Shown here in pieces: positions 61,328-64,000 of a DNA stretch of 64,000 nt (positions within the stretch are counted from its first letter, which is position 1; each line of letters starts with the position of its first letter). Position numbers and translations under genes: made by a program. This DNA comes from Thermoplasmata archaeon. GTDB taxonomy: Archaea; Thermoplasmatota; E2; JACPAO01; JAHFTW01. Location: NCBI GenBank assembly GCA_023269235.1, contig JAHFTW010000002.1, forward strand, positions 55,294 through 119,293, given 5' to 3'. The notes under the pieces are model-generated. The model was not told where the DNA came from. It ran no database searches and saw nothing but the letters and a program-made list of their open reading frames with translations.

Positions 61328-62488
61328 TTAGCGCGCCGGCGCCGGGTCAGGGTCCGTAGATTCGCCGCCCAAGTGGGAGTCCTGCTCGTCCACGAGGTTG
61401 ACTTCGGGGTCGAGGTAGTCGGCCTCGTACACGTTGAGGATGGAGACCGTCACGCCGACCAGAAGCGGGCCGAGGAACAGGCCGATGAACCCGAACACGG
61501 CGGCGCCGCCCAGCACGCCGACGAGGACGAGCATGGGATGGATGTCGCTGTGGCGCCCGATGAGCTTGGGCTTCACGACGTTGTCCATGAGGACCATCAC
61601 GATGAACGTGCCCCAAGCGAGCATGAAGACGCCGCCCCAGACGTTGCCGTCCACGATGAGATACAAGCCGGCGGGGATCCACACCAAGTTCGTGCCGACC
61701 ACCGGCAGGAGGGCGAGCAACGCCATGACGGCACCCCACAGGACCGGGTTGGGAAGCCCGGTGATGAAGAAGCCGATGCCGCCCAAGGTGCCCTGGATGA
61801 GGGCGCCGAGGATCTGGCCGAGGAAGACGGCGTTGAGGCCCTGCCGCGTCTCGCGCAGGAGGTAATCCACTTGTCGGGCGGGCAGCGGCGTCGAGCGACG
61901 CAGCCACGCGACAAGGCGTTCGCCATCGACGAGGACGTAGTAGATGACCATCGGGATGATGGCGATGGCGATCATGATGTCCGGCACGGCGGCAATCATA
62001 TCCTGGCCGAGATTCGTCAATGTCTCCACCAGCCAGCTTTTCCCCGCGGCCGTGGCGTTGACCAGGCTCATGCGCAGCTCGGTCGCGTTCTGGCCCGGGT
62101 ACACGTAGCCGAGGAGCTCGCGCGGCAGTTGCCGCTCGACGGTCTTGTTGATGTACACGTCGAGGTTCTTGTCCCCGAGGTTGGTGGCAAGGCTGCTCAC
62201 GTCCTTGTACATCGCGACGCCGAGGACCAGCAGCGGGATCGCCATGATGAGGAACATGGTGAACATCGTGAAGCCGGCGGCGACACGGTTCGGGAAGAGA
62301 CGCTCCCAGAACTTGTCAATGGGCAGCGCGATGACGGCGAGGAAGACGCCCGTGATGATGAGGACCACGAAGGCGTGGAAGATGAGCCACGTCAGGTAGA
62401 ACATGGCGCCCAAGATGAGGAAAAAGAACGCCTGGCTCTGCTTGGGCAGGCGCCGCCAGGGGCGGCCGCTCTTTGGTGACACGCGCAC
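61328..62488 (-). CDS. AI-2E family transporter (PerM-like)
   Basis: Multiple TM; LRETRQGLNAVFLGQILGALIQGTLGGIGFFITGLPNPVLWGAVMALLALLPVVGTNLVWIPAGLYL...GRHSDIHPMLVLVGVLGG. Confidence 0.9.
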   Translation of the reverse strand: MRVSPKSGRPWRRLPKQSQAFFFLILGAMFYLTWLIFHAFVVLIITGVFLAVIALPIDKFWERLFPNRVAAGFTMFTMFLIMAIPLLVLGVAMYKDVSSLATNLGDKNLDVYINKTVERQLPRELLGYVYPGQNATELRMSLVNATAAGKSWLVETLTNLGQDMIAAVPDIMIAIAIIPMVIYYVLVDGERLVAWLRRSTPLPARQVDYLLRETRQGLNAVFLGQILGALIQGTLGGIGFFITGLPNPVLWGAVMALLALLPVVGTNLVWIPAGLYLIVDGNVWGGVFMLAWGTFIVMVLMDNVVKPKLIGRHSDIHPMLVLVGVLGGAAVFGFIGLFLGPLLVGVTVSILNVYEADYLDPEVNLVDEQDSHLGGESTDPDPAPAR

Positions 62489-62543
62489 GTCAGGGGGCTT
62501 GTCCCTTACAAGCTTGAGGGTGGCCTAGCCGAAGCGGTTTGGC

Positions 62544-63128
62544 TCAGTCGTTCGTGCGCGCTTCCTCGCAAATCCTGACGAAATTGCGGAACATCTGCAC
62601 CCCATGCTCGGTGTGCTCGACCTCCGGGTGGTAGCTCATTCCGAACAGCGGCCGCGTCGCGTGGCGCATGACCTGGATGGGGCAGTCCTTCGAAGAGGCG
62701 AGGACCTTGAAGCCGGGCGGTAGGACCGAGACCTCGTCGTGGTGGCTCGCCCAGACTACGGTCTTGGCGGGGACGTCGCGCAGGATGTCGCCCTCGTCGA
62801 GCACATCCATCTCGACGCGGCCAAATTCCGGGGCGGCCCCGGGCGCGGCCTGGCCGCCGAAGTGGCGCGCCATGTATTGGTGGCCGGCGCAGACGCCGAG
62901 GACCGGGACCTTGAGCTGGTCGAGGTAGTCGCCGACGTTGCCGAGCCGGTCGTCGAGGCCGACGCGGGCCCCGCCGCCGGAGAGTAGCAGGCCATCCACG
63001 TTGGCGGCGGCGATGTCCGCGACCGGGGTGCTGTTCTCGACGATCTGGGTCTCCTGGCCCAGGTAGCGCAGGACGCGCCACTGCCGGTGGGTCCATTGGC
63101 TGCCGTTGTCCACGACCCAGATGCGCAT
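62544..63128 (-). CDS. guaAa: GMP synthase glutaminase subunit (GATase type 1)
   Basis: VVDNGSQWTHRQWRVLRYLG...LLLSGGGAR...PVLGVCAGHQYMARHFGG...FGMSYHPEVEHTEHG. Confidence 0.93.
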   Translation of the reverse strand: MRIWVVDNGSQWTHRQWRVLRYLGQETQIVENSTPVADIAAANVDGLLLSGGGARVGLDDRLGNVGDYLDQLKVPVLGVCAGHQYMARHFGGQAAPGAAPEFGRVEMDVLDEGDILRDVPAKTVVWASHHDEVSVLPPGFKVLASSKDCPIQVMRHATRPLFGMSYHPEVEHTEHGVQMFRNFVRICEEARTND

Positions 63129-63220
63129 GGCTGGCCCACGTCCACCGGGCTCAAAAAGGGCGTCCCCGGACCCGGCGGGCGCGGGCCAATCTTCATCCAG
63201 CGGTCGCCGATGGATTTGGC

Positions 63221-63688
63221 GTGCCCGCGCGGCCCGCCACGCTCCGTCTCCTCCTGGTCGAGGACCACGCCCAGGACGTGCGGCTGCTGCAGGAGGCGTT
63301 CCGCGAGACCGGTTTCGCCGTGGACCTGCAGGCCTGCCCCGACGCGGAGGCGGCCTGGAAGGCGCTCCAGGCGGCGCAGCGCCCCGCCGACCTGCCGCAG
63401 GCCATCCTCCTGGACCTGAACCTGCCCGGCACCTCGGGGCACGAGTTCTTGGCGCGCCTGAACCAGGACGCCCGGCTGCGCGCGCTCCCCGTCGTCGTGC
63501 TCACCTCCTCCAACCACCCAAGCGACGTGGAGCGCGCCCGGGCCGGCGCGGCGTCCGCGTACTTCCTCAAGCCCTTGACGCTCGCGGGTTACCTCACCCT
63601 CGCCGGCGAGCTCCAGACCCTGTGGCGCAACGGCCTTCCTCGTCGCCCGTCGGCAGCGCGCCCCGCGGGCCACCGCGCAAACCCTTAA
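63221..63688 (+). CDS. response-regulator receiver protein (Rcp1-like)
   Basis: LRLLLVEDHAQDVRLLQEAFRETG...AILLDLNLPGTSGHEFLARL...VVVLTSSNHPSDVERARAGAASAYFLKP; GTG start. Confidence 0.92.
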   Translation: MPARPATLRLLLVEDHAQDVRLLQEAFRETGFAVDLQACPDAEAAWKALQAAQRPADLPQAILLDLNLPGTSGHEFLARLNQDARLRALPVVVLTSSNHPSDVERARAGAASAYFLKPLTLAGYLTLAGELQTLWRNGLPRRPSAARPAGHRANP

Positions 63689-63704
63689 TGGACGCCGGCC
63701 AGTG

Positions 63705-64000
63705 ATGACACGCATGGGCCGGCCCGCAGCGTCCTCGCGCGCGTCGTTCCTCGGGGTCGCGGTCCTTTTCGCCGCCGTCGCCCTTGCCGCCCCCGTGCAG
63801 GCCGAAGGGGAAGTCCTCGCGGCCGTCGCCACCATCGCGGTCCCCGCGCCACTGGACCGGCTTCAGCTCCTGTATCCCGCGGACGCCTTCCCCGAGGCCG
63901 GCCCGTTGCCCATCGTGGATTCCTGCGGGACGAACCATTTTCAGGTCGATGCCCCGGCTGGTTGGTTCCGTTTCCTGGAGGCCCAGCAGGAGACCGGGTG
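63705..64000 (+). CDS. secreted protein, partial (runs off window end)
   Basis: MTRMGRPAASSRASFLGVAVLFAAVALAAPVQAEGEVL signal peptide; TATA-like CCCTTAATG upstream. Confidence 0.6.
   Translation, partial: MTRMGRPAASSRASFLGVAVLFAAVALAAPVQAEGEVLAAVATIAVPAPLDRLQLLYPADAFPEAGPLPIVDSCGTNHFQVDAPAGWFRFLEAQQETG

Noticed and set aside
1-64000. CRISPR arrays, tRNA, rRNA, transposase genes
   Set aside because: Looked for regularly spaced repeats, tRNA-like cloverleaf ends, rRNA conserved segments and DDE/HUH motifs; none found by eye. A tRNAscan-SE/CRISPR search would be decisive.

Overview
The window reads as a high-GC archaeal chromosome segment, probably Thermoplasmatota-like. Evidence: two PurP-type ATP-grasp synthetases, a stand-alone GMP synthase glutaminase subunit, and A/T-rich TATA-like boxes about 25-30 nt upstream of many start codons. 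The taxonomy is inference. Host DNA flanks a candidate ~35.7 kb integrated element. Left flank (1-8.55 kb): small SRPBCC/AHSA1, DUF1801, VOC, ArsR, DoxX-like and MscS genes. Right flank (44.3-64 kb): cytochrome b/Rieske/c-type cytochrome cluster, lipoproteins, two PurP, nitroreductase, F420/NADP-type oxidoreductase, pirin, SET, AI-2E transporter, GuaAa and a receiver protein. I infer the element from a direct repeat of the 3' end of the cytochrome b C-terminal-subunit gene (TTTACC-NN-ACCTTGTAGT at 8607-8624 and 44326-44343) and an identical 14-mer TTCGCCTACAACAC just inside each end. An integrase lies next to the right end, and the interior looks less GC-rich. The element is rich in defence-like cargo: an HNH protein, an AAA+/DUF2156 pair, a 1199-aa NERD/P-loop/TPR protein, an E2-like + JAB-E1 ubiquitin-like conjugation cassette, a DUF262-Z1-DUF4420-m5C methylase module, and Fic. 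The most novel-looking signal is that the E2-like and JAB-E1 proteins share a strongly conserved ~44-aa N-terminal module, and that the JAB-E1 gene overlaps a membrane-anchored Kelch gene. Other notable items: a Rieske paralog that lost three of four cluster ligands but kept the disulfide cysteines; two ~160-bp palindrome-ended dispersed repeats; a coupled pair of tyrosine-recombinase-like genes, one degenerate, next to a 19-bp inverted repeat; and an orphan duplicated purP 3' end.
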